A DNA stretch of 9,249 nucleotides from CAVQFO01 sp963711725. GTDB lineage: Bacteria > Pseudomonadota > Gammaproteobacteria > Nitrococcales > Aquisalimonadaceae. The stretch covers positions 1-9,249 of the forward strand of contig CAVQFO010000034.1 of NCBI GenBank assembly GCA_963711725.1, in the 5' to 3' direction. Below, piece by piece: positions 1 to 8,250 of this stretch; positions within the stretch are counted from its first letter, which is position 1, and the number at the start of each line of letters is the position of its first letter. The notes below the pieces were generated by a model. That model ran no database searches and had not been told where the DNA came from. It saw only the letters and a program-made list of their open reading frames with translations. A program made the translations under genes and the position numbers.

Positions 1-315
1 CATGGCGACAAACACCGGCCCCCAGCCGATCAGCAGTGCGGCCAGGGCGACGATGTCGCCGGAGACGATCAGCCTCAGATCGCGCGGCGTGGGGCCTTCG
101 CCACCCTTGAGCATGATGGGCGCCATCGAGAAGATCGAACGCCAATCCCGGCAATGAACATGGGGACGATGGAAGGGGCGATCACCGTGGTCAAAAAGCG
201 CCCAGCCGCTATGCCCCGGCGGGGTACCCGGCGTCGGTAGAAACGCCAACGTCAATAGCGCCAGCACAAACAAGACGATGCGTAACGCTCCAACGCGCTG
301 CAAGGCTCCGGTCAC
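1..315 (-). CDS. Short multi-span membrane protein, 5' part only (runs off left edge)
   Basis: Read on the minus strand from a GTG at 313-315, preceded 7 nt upstream by a GAGAGGA ribosome binding site (323-329). The first 105 codons are open to the window edge. The N-terminus is a clear membrane segment (ALRIVLFVLALLTLAFLP) followed by a Pro/Gly-rich turn. Near the edge there is a second hydrophobic stretch (IVALAALLIGWGPVFVAM). Between them the open frame gives an uncharacteristic His/Arg/Asp-rich stretch, while the neighbouring frame reads LTTVIAPSIVPMFIAGI, a convincing membrane segment. This points to two compensating indels, one in the A run at 193-197 and one near 125-145. The repaired protein would have three membrane segments. 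I do not recognise a named family and no function is assigned. It is divergent from the c-di-GMP gene to its right. Confidence 0.6.
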   Translation of the reverse strand, partial: MTGALQRVGALRIVLFVLALLTLAFLPTPGTPPGHSGWALFDHGDRPFHRPHVHCRDWRSIFSMAPIMLKGGEGPTPRDLRLIVSGDIVALAALLIGWGPVFVAM

Positions 316-322
316 GGGCAAA

Positions 323-329
323 TCCTCTC
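323..329 (-). promoter_or_regulatory. Ribosome binding site for the minus-strand membrane protein
   Basis: The minus strand reads GAGAGGA seven bases before GTG 315. This spacing selects that GTG as the start. Confidence 0.55.
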
Positions 330-351
330 AATCATAATGGGGAAGACGGCG

Positions 352-357
352 ATTATA
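352..357 (-). promoter_or_regulatory. Candidate -10 box (TATAAT) for the leftward gene
   Basis: The minus strand reads a perfect TATAAT at 357-352, which would place transcription start about 30 nt upstream of GTG 315. I see no good -35 at 16-18 bp spacing (the best positions read CGCCGT or GCGCCG), so an activator may be needed or the box may be chance. An AT-rich hexamer stands out in this GC-rich background. Confidence 0.4.
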
Positions 358-389
358 CGGCAGCTCGAAGGCGTACGGCGCCGCCTGAT

Positions 390-406
390 GATCCAAATCA
401 TGGATC
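390..406. repeat. Dyad GATCCA-AATCA-TGGATC in the divergent spacer
   Basis: Perfect 6-bp inverted repeat (390-395 and 401-406) around a 5-nt centre. It lies between the leftward TATAAT box and the start of the rightward c-di-GMP gene. A second offset dyad, ATGAT/ATCAT (388-392 and 397-401), overlaps it. It could be an operator for a dimeric regulator of one or both genes. No family of regulator can be named from it. Confidence 0.35.
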
Positions 407-506
407 GCCGCCCGGGCCAATGAGAGAATGGCGATATTGGGGGGACCAGCAATCGACGCTCGCATCGCCCGGCAGGGAAGCCGCTCCCGTTCGCGCCACC
501 GGAAGC

Positions 507-511
507 GGAGG
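507..511 (+). promoter_or_regulatory. Ribosome binding site GGAGG that decides the start of the c-di-GMP gene
   Basis: GGAGG followed by a 6-nt spacer and GTG 518. The upstream in-frame ATG at 428 has no comparable site at proper spacing and would add about 30 Arg-rich, compositionally odd residues. The start is therefore placed at 518. Confidence 0.6.
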
Positions 512-517
512 TATGCC

Positions 518-3500
518 GTGCGCGGCTCCTTGCTTGGAACCGACATTTTTGCCGTCTCCCTGTGTCTCATCTGCTGTCTCTTCGCCCTGGGCGTAGCCGC
601 CGTGCTGGCGTCTTTGGGCACGCTGGAAGCACAACGGCTGGCCTCCGAACGCCAGGAGGACAGGGTTCGACTCGCGCTCACCGCGGGCACTCTGGGTCAG
701 GATCTTCGAGACGTCATCGCCACGCTCCGCATTATCCGCAATTCGGATCAACTGCGGAACTATGTGTCCCACACGGACCGCGACACCACCAGACCTGACC
801 GACCTCTTCCGGACCTTGGAAAAACACGATGGCCACTACGACCAGATGCGCGTCCTCGGCCTGGACGGCCGGGAACGTGTACGCGTGGACTATGCCAACG
901 GCCAGCCCACCGTTGTCTCGCAAGGCGAATTGCAGTCCAAGTCGGACCGCTACTACTTCACCGACGCGCTGGACCTGTCCCCGAGCGAGATTTATGTCTC
1001 GCCGCTGGATCTGAACGTCGAACACGGCGTGATCGAACAGCCGTTGAAGCCCACCATTCGCGTGGCGGCCCCGCTGTTCGACGAAAGGGGGGGACGCGCC
1101 GGTGTGCTGGTATTGAATTACCGCGCCGAGGGCATATTGGCGCGGTTTCGCCAAGGCACCCGCGGCAGCGCGGGAGACGCCATGCTGCTCAACCGGGACG
1201 GCTATTGGCTGTCCAGCGCTAATCCGGCGGATGAATGGGGGTTCCAGATCCCCGGCCGCGCCAGCTTCGCCCAACGTTATCCCGAGGCCTGGGCCCAGAT
1301 CCGCGAAGCCGATGCCGGTGACATCCAGACCTCCCGGGGGCGTTTCCTGTTCGATACGGTCCATCTCTCGGAGCTGGTCAGATCGGATTCCGGGATCAAG
1401 GTGCAATTCCCCCAAACGGATGAGAACTACTGGAAACTGGTAACGGCGCTGCCGCCCAGCACCGCCCTCACCCCGCTTGCTGAACTATTCCGCACGCGTT
1501 CCGGCGTAACCGGGTCGCTGATCGTCGTCGTGGCATTGGCCAGCCTCCTGGTGGCTGTCCTGCGTACCAACAACCTCCGCCAGGCTGCGGCGCTGCGAGA
1601 GAGCGAAGAGCGATTCGGCCTGGCGATTCGCGGCGCCAATGAGGGGCTGTTCGACTGGCAGATCGCCCACAATCGCGTGTTCTTTTCCCCGCGCTGGAAG
1701 TCGATGCTGGGCTACCGCGGCGACGAGATTGGCGACACCATCGACGAATGGACCTCCCGCCTCCACCCCGAGGACAAGGAACGGGCGCTGGCTCAGCTCA
1801 ACGACCACATCCGCGGGCGCACCGATTACTACGAATCGGTCTATCGCCTGCGCCACAAATCCGGCCGCTACATCCGAGTGCAGTGCCGCGGCCTCGCCGT
1901 GCGCAACGCCCAGGGCCGGGCCCTGCGCATGGTGGGAACCTGTCTGGACATCACCGAGCGCTACCGCACCGAAGAGCGACTGCGGCAGGCCGCCGTGGTG
2001 TTCGACAATACCAACGAAGCCATCGTGATCACCGACAGCCAGCATCACATCATTACCGCCAATCCGGCCTTTTCGCAGATCACGGGTTACGACGCGGACA
2101 GTGTCCAGGGCAAACCCATTGCCCTGTTGCACTCCGGCCGCGACGACGAGGAATTCCATCGGGCCATGGAAGCCTGCCTGCTTGAAACCGGCCAGTGGCG
2201 CGGCGAGACCTGGCAGCGGCGCCGAAACGGTGAAACCTTCCCCGCCTGGCAGAACGTGAGCGTCGTCCGCGACGAACGTGGCACCGTCAAATATCTGTTT
2301 GGCTGTTGACGGATATCAGCGAGCTCAAAAATTCCGAACTCAAACTGCAGGAGCTGGCGCACCATGATGTCCTTACCGGGCTTCCCAACCGCCTGCTCTT
2401 CAACGCCCATCTGGAGCGCGCACTGGAGCGGGCCAAGCGTCATCATGAGCGTATCGCCCTGATGTTTCTGGACCTGGACCGCTTCAAGGTTATCAACGAC
2501 ACACTGGGCCACACGGCCGGCGACCGGCTTCTCTCGGCGGTGGCGACGCGTATCCGGGAATGCGTGCGTGCCGAGGACACCGTTGCCCGGCTGGGCGGTG
2601 ACGAATTCACGGTCATCGTTGAGGAGGTCCGATCGATCGACGACATCGCGCCTCTGGCCCAGAAGATCCTGGATACCATCTCCGAGCCCGTCGCCGTGGA
2701 CGGCCATGATATCGCCACTTCGGCCAGCATCGGGGTCAGCATCTATCCCGACCACGCGGCCGGCGCACGCGACCTGATCAAGGCCGCCGACGTGGCCATG
2801 TACCACGCCAAGGCCCAGGGCCGGGCGGCCTACCGGTACTACACCCCGATCTCAGTGCCCGGGCCTACGAACGGCTGCTTCTGGAGCAGGGTTTGCAGCA
2901 GGCGCTGCCCCAGCACCAACTCCAGCTTTTGTATCAGCCGCAGATTCGCTCGCCACCAACACCGTGGTGGGTGTGGAAGCGCTGGTGCGCTGGGAGCACC
3001 CGGAAATGGGCCTGATCATGCCCGAGCGTTTCATCGGCGTGGCCGAGGATACGGGCCTGATTGTTCCGCTGGGGGAATGGGTTTTACGCCAAGCCTGGGA
3101 ACAGGCCCAGGAATGGGTTCGCAACGGCCTGGTCCTGCACCGCATCGCGGTGAACGTATCCGCCCGTCAGGTGACGGCCCCGGGCTTCATCGCCGCCGTG
3201 CAGGAGATCGTGGGGAACATCCGGCCCGGCGACAAACCCGGCCTGGACCTGGAGATCACGGAAACCGGCCTCCAGACCATCCGCGAGGCGGTCAACACCT
3301 TGCGCTTCCTCAAGTCCCTGGGGATACGCCTCGCCATCGACGACTTCGGCACTGGCTACTCCTCGCTGAGCGCGCTCAAGGATCTGCCGGTGGACATGCT
3401 CAAGATCGACCGTTCCTTCATCCGGGACGTGCCCGGCAGCTCCGATGCCGAGGCCATCGTCGCGGCCATTGTCGCCATGGGCCATCGGCTCAATCTGACC

Positions 3501-3671
3501 GTGCTCGCGGAGGGGGTGGAGACCCAGGCCCAGTTGGATTTCCTTCGAAGCGTGGGCTGCGATGAGATGCAGGGATTCCTGTTCAGCCGGCCGTTGGAGT
3601 CCGGCGACCTCCGGGCGCTCACGGCCGGCGGCACCGGTGTGGTCCAGCGTCGCTTCGGCACCGACGTCTGA
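518..3671 (+). CDS. Membrane-bound c-di-GMP cyclase/phosphodiesterase: sensor-PAS-PAS-GGDEF-EAL (frame-broken)
   Basis: Bifunctional-type cyclic-di-GMP signalling protein, about 1051 residues after repair. It starts at GTG 518, chosen by its GGAGG site; ATG 428 is the alternative. Domain order in repaired numbering: membrane helix (about 9-31); periplasmic dCache-like sensor (about 40-320, including RYYFTDALDLSPSEIYVSPL); second helix (about 327-350); PAS (about 358-475); PAS (about 487-605); GGDEF (about 610-775); EAL (about 790-1035). GGDEF is intact at 2594-2608, with an inhibition-site RAED exactly five residues before it. The EAL half keeps EAL (2976-2984), NVSARQ, LEITET, DDFGTGYSSL, LKIDRSF, LAEGVET and QGF. 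Both activities are therefore possible by motif; which one dominates cannot be told. Frame breaks: an extra base near 783-795, a missing base near 2303-2306 (FG?LTDIS), a missing base near 2842-2848, and a missing G near 2949-2952. The 88-bp gap to the next gene leaves an operon link open. Confidence 0.9.
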
Positions 3672-3759
3672 GGCATCTGCAGCCCCACTCCACTCTTGTC
3701 CCCTTCCGGTTCCGTCCGCACGTTATGGGTTTGACCCTGGATTCTGGCGGCCCAACGTT

Positions 3760-4670
3760 ATGCATGTACTGGTCACGGGAGGCACGGGCTTCATTGGCAG
3801 CGCCTTGTGCAGTCACCTGCTGCGCCGAGGCGATCGGGTCACGGTATTGAGCCGCTACCGCAACAAGGCCCGGGCCCAGTTCTGCGCCCGAGTCCAGGTC
3901 GTGGAGACGCCCGACGAACTCAACGGCCTCGCGCCGCCCGAAGCCATCATCAACCTAGCCGGTCGCAATCTGGGGAGCACCCGCTGGACTGAAGAAGCCA
4001 AAAAGGATTTCGTGGATAGCCGAGTCGGCGTGACCAACCGTCTGGTGGCCTACATGGCCGGCCAGGAGAAGGCCAGGCGGCCCCGGGTTCTGATCAGCGG
4101 ATCGGCGGTGGGCTATTACGGCGCCCGGGGCGACCACATGCTTACCGAGCGTTCCCATTCCGCCAACGAATACCAATCCGATCTGTGCAGGGCCTGGGAA
4201 CAGGCCGCCCGGCGGGCCGAGCCGCTGGGCGTGCGGGTGTGCATCATGCGCTCCGGCGCCGTTCTGGGCCCGAGCGGCGGCCCGCTCGCGGAGCCTGGTG
4301 TCGTTGTTTCGTAGCGGTTTGGGCAGCTACGCCGGCAACGGGTCGCCAATGGCTATCGTGGATACACATTCGCGATTGGATCGACCTGGCCTGCTACCTT
4401 ATCGGCCACCGCTCCCTCAGCGGGCCGTTCAACGCCACCTCCCCCGCACCCCGTGCGCAATCGCGAATTCGCCGAGACTCTGGGCCGCGTGCTGGACCGC
4501 CCGGTCTGGGGCGGGGTACCGGCGTGGCTAATGCACCTCCTCTACGGCGAAATGGCCCACTCCTATTGCACCGGTCAAAAGGTCCTGCCCCGGCGCGCCC
4601 TGGATCAGGGCTTCCGGTTCCGCTATCCGAAACTGCAGGACGCCCTGCAGACCATCCTGCAGCGGCCTAG
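3760..4670 (+). CDS. TIGR01777/YfcH-type NAD(P)-dependent epimerase, SDR family (frame-broken)
   Basis: Atypical extended short-chain dehydrogenase/reductase of the YfcH/SDR39U1 kind, about 302 residues after repair, which is normal for the family. ATG 3760 begins MHVLVTGGTGFIGSAL, the Rossmann GxxGxxG at residues 7-13. Family landmarks follow in order: INLAGRNLGSTRWTEEAKK, DSRVGVT, ISGSAVGYYG with the conserved tyrosine, CRAWEQAA, MRSGAVLG, and after frame repair GRQWLSWIHIRDWIDL, GPFNATSPAPV and the C-terminal PRRALDQGFRFRYPKLQDAL. Frame breaks: an extra C near 4294, an extra G in GGG 4340-4342, an extra C near 4449-4452, and a missing base just before TAG 4668-4670. Without that last repair the frame runs on implausibly through the opposite-strand gene. 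The substrate of this family is generally unknown; E. coli YfcH and human SDR39U1 are uncharacterised relatives. The upstream GGCGG at 3746-3750 is a modest ribosome binding site. Confidence 0.88.
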
Positions 4671-4693
4671 CACAGGAGACCCCAGGAGCCGAG

Positions 4694-5919
4694 TCAGGCC
4701 AAAAAGACGGCGCCGGCAAAAGCACCGACCACCATCCGTTGACCCGGATGAACTGGAGATCCCGGCCCACGGCCCGCTCCAGCCGGGTCATCGTCGCCGT
4801 GTCCCAGCCGGACACCACTTCCGCTATGAACGCACCGATGGTGGCACGGAACGGTACGTGCAGCCCTCCACGAAACGGCCGATCTGGATATCCACGGCGC
4901 GGCCAAGCGCGCCGTCGTCAAGCAAGAGCGCCCAAATACTTCGAGGCTCGCGGCCAACGACCGCACCAGCGCCGGCGTGCGGGCCCGGGCGTGGTCCGTC
5001 AGGGCTTCGCGCAGCACGTCCCAGACCACATCGACGTGGCGCCGCAACTCCGGGTCGGCCAGCAGCCGCCGTTGGAGATCCGCCACTTGGCGAGGAACGT
5101 CTCGCAGTGCTCCAACCGCTCCGCGAGCTCCCTCAGGTTCCGGTCCAACTCCTGGCGCACTGGCCCCTCCGTATGGGCTTATTCTTCCAACACCTCCTCC
5201 AGGCCGGCGACCAGGGACTCCGCCATCTGCCGATCGAAGCGCTTGGGCACCCACCACCGGCCGCGCTCACTGACCCGGTCGTAGATCCGGCCCTCATTGC
5301 GGACCAGCAGATCGTGAAGCACCGCCGCGCCGCGGTCCAACAGCACGCCATAGGATTCCGTCCGCAGAAACGCCCGCAGGATCCGCCCCAACGCCGGCAC
5401 CGGGTCCAGTCGCGCCAGGCCGTCGATCACCGTCTGTCCGAACAGCTTGCGCATCCGCGCCTCGCCCAGGGCCTCCACCATATAGGGCACGGCGGCAACC
5501 ATTCGTCGCCACCTTCTCCGCGTTGTCGTCGTCGACCAGCCATTGGCCGATCCGGTGGGTGGGCCGGGCGGCGCTCAACCGGTCCGCGACCACCGCCGGG
5601 TCCAGGAAGTGCGTCTCCACGAACTGCCCCAATCCACGCCGATCCGGCGTTTGTTGCTGGGAAGAATCGCCGTGTGGGGAATGGGCAGACCCAACGGCCG
5701 CCGAAACAAGGCGGTCACCGCGAACCAGTCCGCCAGTCCACCCACCACGCCGGCTTCGGCAGCGGCACGCAGCCACAGCACCCACTCCGGCGGCGCGGCC
5801 ACGGTGAGCGTCCAGACATAACCGGCGGCGGCAAGAACCAACAGGCCCGTGGCCAGACCGCGAGCACGGCGTAGCTGCCGGTCCTGACGGGCTTGAGGGT
5901 CGGCGGGTGTGGCTGACAT
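4694..5919 (-). CDS. DUF445 family membrane protein (frame-broken, one internal stop)
   Basis: About 408 residues after repair, usual for the family. ATG 5919 begins MSATPADPQARQDRQLRRAR, followed by one membrane helix (LATGLLVLAAAGYVWTLTV). The DUF445 hallmark comes next (GVVGGLADWFAVTALFRRPL, then LPIPHTAILPSNKRRIG). The repaired body includes LGQFVETHFLDPAVVADRL, YMVEALGEARMRKLFGQTV, VRQELDRNLRELAERLE, LLADPELRRHVDVVWDVLRE and AVDIQIGRFVEG. The hallmark C-terminus reads EVVSGWDTATMTRLERAVG, RDLQFIRVNG, then a final membrane helix MVVGAFAGAVFLA ending at TGA 4694-4696. Breaks lie near 5625-5645, 5498-5510, 5090-5107, 4922-4938, 4835-4865 and 4727-4740. TAA at 5179-5181 interrupts the frame, but family-like sequence continues after it in the same frame. 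Function is unknown for the family (inner membrane, long helical soluble domain). It is convergent with the epimerase, 23 bp apart. Confidence 0.85.
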
Positions 5920-5930
5920 ATCGAGCAATT

Positions 5931-5967
5931 CCCGGCGGGCAAGAGTGGATGCCAGCTTACCGCCGGG
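5931..5967. repeat. Inverted repeat CCCGGCGG ... CCGCCGGG upstream of the DUF445 gene
   Basis: Perfect 8-bp arms at 5931-5938 and 5960-5967 separated by 21 nt. They start 11 bp upstream of ATG 5919, in the divergent spacer shared with dgcN. It could be an operator or a leader stem. In a GC-rich region the match may be chance. Confidence 0.3.
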
Positions 5968-6038
5968 CGCACCGTCCGCGAGAAGCGTGGCGATAACCTT
6001 GCCGCGGTTGCGGGTCCCCAGGGGCGCGCGCAACATGT

Positions 6039-6054
6039 GGGGCAGACACGCCCC
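6039..6054 (+). repeat. Small hairpin GGGGC-AGACAC-GCCCC in the dgcN leader
   Basis: Perfect 5-bp stem (6039-6043 and 6050-6054) with a 6-nt loop, ending 27 nt before ATG 6082. There is no following T run, so it is not a terminator. A role in the leader of dgcN is only a possibility. I see no convincing promoter in the 5920-6081 spacer. Confidence 0.25.
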
Positions 6055-6081
6055 CCAGCCGTGCCCAGCGAGACCGCACTC

Positions 6082-7135
6082 ATGCCTGAAGAAGCCGTCG
6101 TGCTTGCCAACAGCGCCTACGCCACGCCCAATGGCAAAACAGCCCACGGGCTGATCCGCCAAGGCACCCGATTTACGGTGCGCGCCGTTGTGGACCCCGC
6201 ATGCGCCGGTGCAGACGCCGGCTCGATCCTGGATGGACGGAGCCGTGGTATTCCCGTGGTGGCAACCCTGGCGGAGGCGGTGAACGCCTCCCCCGTTCCC
6301 GTTCGCCACTGCATCGTCGGCTTGGCGACCCACGGCGGCCGGCTTACCCGGGAGCTGCGCGGGCTGTTGCTCGAGGCCCTGGAACTGGGCCGGTCGATTG
6401 TCAACGGCCTCCACGACTTGGCGGGCGACGATCCAGAGCTGGCGGCCATGGCGAACGCCAGGGGGCTGACGATCCTTGATCTGCGGCGCCCCAAACCCCG
6501 TTCCGATCTGCACTTCTGGAGCGGCGAGGTAGCGCGCCTGACCATCCCCCGCATTGCGGTGCTGGGCACGGACTGCGCCATTGGCAAACGCACCACCGCC
6601 CAGTTGCTGACCGCGGCACTGACCCAGGCCGGCATCCGCGCCGAGCTGATATACACGGGCCAGACCGGCTGGCTACAGGGCGGGCGCTACGGCTTCATTC
6701 TCGATGCCACCGTCAACGACTACGTCACCGGGGAGCTGGAGCACGCCCTGCTCTCCTGCGCGCGGGAACGCTCCCCGGAGGTCATGCTCCTGGAAGGACA
6801 GTCCGCCCTGCGCAATCCCAGCGGCCCGTGCGGCGCGGAATTCCTGCGTTCCGCCCTGGCCGGCGCCGTGATCCTGCAGCACGCCCCCGAGCGGCGCTTC
6901 TACCATGGCTACGAGCACACGGGGATTCCCATTCCGGACCCGGCGGAGGAAATCGAGTTGCTGCGCCTCCACGGTGCCCGCACCCTGGCGGTCACCCTGC
7001 ACGGAGACCGGGGCCGCGACCCGGCGTTCCGGGCGGACTTGCAGCACCGCCTGGCCTGCCGTCATCCACCCCCTGGCCCAGGGGGCGGACGAGCTGGCGG
7101 GATTGGTTCGAACCTATCTGGAGACCTGCCGGTGA
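6082..7135 (+). CDS. dgcN: DUF1611 P-loop protein, DgcN-type D-glutamate N-acetyltransferase
   Basis: About 350 residues after removing one extra base. ATG 6082 (MPEEAVVLANSAYATPNGKT) is preferred; GTG 6037 is in frame but adds a proline-rich stretch unlike the family. The N-terminal DUF1611 Rossmann-like half (about 1-150: GLIRQG, GRSRGIPVV, GLATHGGRL, GLHDLAGDDPELAAMA) is followed by the P-loop half. That half contains VLGTDCAIGKRTTAQLL (Walker A at about 162-172), TGQTGW (192-197), DATVNDYVTGELE, EGQSALRNPSG (from 238) and HGYEHTGIPIPDPAEEIEL. In the DgcN/DgcA system of marine Proteobacteria and haloarchaea this family acetylates D-glutamate to N-acetyl-D-glutamate; older annotation was simply DUF1611. 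The only frame break is near 7053-7060, after which the end reads VIHPLAQGADELAGLVRTYL and stops at TGA 7133-7135. The stop overlaps the epimerase start by 4 bp (GTGA), which implies one transcript and coupled translation. Confidence 0.85.
7120..7124 (+). promoter_or_regulatory. Ribosome binding site GGAGA for the epimerase gene
   Basis: GGAGA inside the end of the upstream gene, 7 nt before GTG 7132. It supports the GTG start and the GTGA stop-start overlap. Confidence 0.55.
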
Positions 7136-8250
7136 AAATCAGCGCCGTGGCAACACGCGTCGAACATTTCGAGTTGATCCGGCCTTACCGAATCGCGTTC
7201 CGTTCGGTGGACGCCGTGGAAAACGTCATCGTCGCCATTCACACAGAACGCGGCCTGGTCGGGACAGGCGCGGCCTCCGCCGAACCCCACGTCACCGGGG
7301 AGACCCCTGAGGCGTGCCGCGAGGCCCTGATGGAGAGCAATCTGGACTGGATGCTGGGCCGGGATACCCGCGAACTCCCCGCGCTATGCCGGGAATTGGC
7401 CCGGCGGCTGCCCCATACTCCCGCGGCACGTGCCGCCCTGGACATGGCCGCGCACGACCTCCTGGCGCGTCATCTCGGCTTGCCGCTGGGGACATGCTGG
7501 GCCGGTGCCACCACCGATTGCCCACATCCATCACCATCGGCATCAAACCGTCGGACGAGACCCTCGCGGAGGCCCGCGAGTACCTGGACCGGGGATTTAC
7601 CGTACTCAAAGTAAAACTCGGCGCCTCCCTGGAAGAAGACCTGGATCGGCTCGCGGCCCTGCGCCGGGAAATCGGAGGGAAAACCCTTATCCGGGTCGAT
7701 CCGAATCAAGGCTACAATGCGGCTCAGGTCGAGCGGTTTTTCCGGGAAACGGCGGACCTGGGCATCGAGTTCGTGGAGCAGCCCATGCCCGTATCCGCTT
7801 CCATGCGGATCTCCCGACCGCCATGCGGGCCCGGCTGGCCGCCGACGAAAGCCTGCTCACGCCAGGGACGCCTTCGCGCTGGCCTCGCCGCCGGCGGCGT
7901 GCGGGATATTCAACATCAAACTGATGAAATGCGGCGGTATCCGCCCCGCCCTGGATATCGCCACAATCGCAGAGAACGCGGGAGTCGACCTGATGTGGGG
8001 CTGCATGGACGAGAGCACCATCAGCATCAGCGCTGCCCTCCACGCCGCGCTGGCGTGCCCCCGAACGCGCTACCTGGACCTGGACGGCAGCCTGGATCTC
8101 GCCCGGGACGTAGTGGTGGGCGGATTCCTGCTGGAAAACGGTGAGCTGCGCACCACCAATGCCCCCGGGGCTGGGAGTGGCCGGAGTTTGACGATCTGCC
8201 GGACGCGGCCTTTTACCGATCCAGATCGCCGAACAGGGCTTCTACCGTGA
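7132..8250 (+). CDS. dgcA: Enolase-superfamily epimerase, DgcA-type N-acetyl-D-glutamate racemase / dipeptide epimerase (frame-broken)
   Basis: Muconate-lactonizing subgroup of the enolase superfamily, about 350-370 residues. GTG 7132 begins VKISAVATRVEHFELIRPYR; the N-terminal capping domain runs to about residue 118. The barrel keeps every signature residue across the frame changes: LKVKLG with the KxK lysines (7608-7616), metal ligands Asp in RVDPNQ (7698), Glu in VEQPM (7776) and Asp in ADES (7844), the opposite lysine in FNIKLMKCGG (7918 or 7927), then GCMDES and YLDLDGSLDL. Annotated relatives are L-Ala-D/L-Glu epimerases, but pairing with DUF1611 fits DgcA, which racemises N-acetyl-D-glutamate. 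Frame breaks: a missing G at 7488-7491, a missing base near 7798-7800, a missing base near 7851-7854, and one near 8165-8178. The true stop is uncertain: TGA-TAA at 8248-8253 in the last frame, TGA 8189-8191 if one G is removed, or a site just after a FDDLPDAAFYR reading near 8217. Confidence 0.85.

Noticed and set aside
428..517. ATG 428 as start of the c-di-GMP gene
   Set aside because: It lacks a properly spaced ribosome binding site and adds about 30 Arg/Ser-rich residues before the first helix. GTG 518 has GGAGG at 6-nt spacing. It remains a possible alternative.
2298..2312. Possible programmed frameshift at the PAS/GGDEF junction
   Set aside because: There is no slippery heptamer or following structure. 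The break is one of many similar single-base indels in the window.
3731..3759. TTGACC as -35 of an epimerase promoter
   Set aside because: At 17-bp spacing the -10 would be AACGTT, a poor match lying directly against the start codon.
4663..4705. Terminator between the convergent genes (GGCCT ... AGGCC with A/T run)
   Set aside because: The stem is only 5 bp with a loop of about 27 nt. The A run lies inside the DUF445 coding end and is on the wrong side for either strand.
4453..5874. A 473-codon plus-strand open frame continuing past the epimerase
   Set aside because: Its first 70 or so codons are the true epimerase C-terminus. The remainder is Arg/Pro/Gln-rich and lies antisense to a clear DUF445 gene.
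5920..6513. Minus-strand extension of DUF445 upstream of ATG 5919
   Set aside because: The open frame runs into the antisense of dgcN. DUF445 proteins start close to the first membrane helix, which fits ATG 5919.
6037..7614. A 525-codon open frame that looks like a natural DUF1611-epimerase fusion protein
   Set aside because: The frame reads through only because one extra base near 7053-7060 hides the TGA at 7133-7135. The region 7060-7131 makes family-like sequence only in the other frame, and a GGAGA-spaced GTG marks a separate epimerase start.
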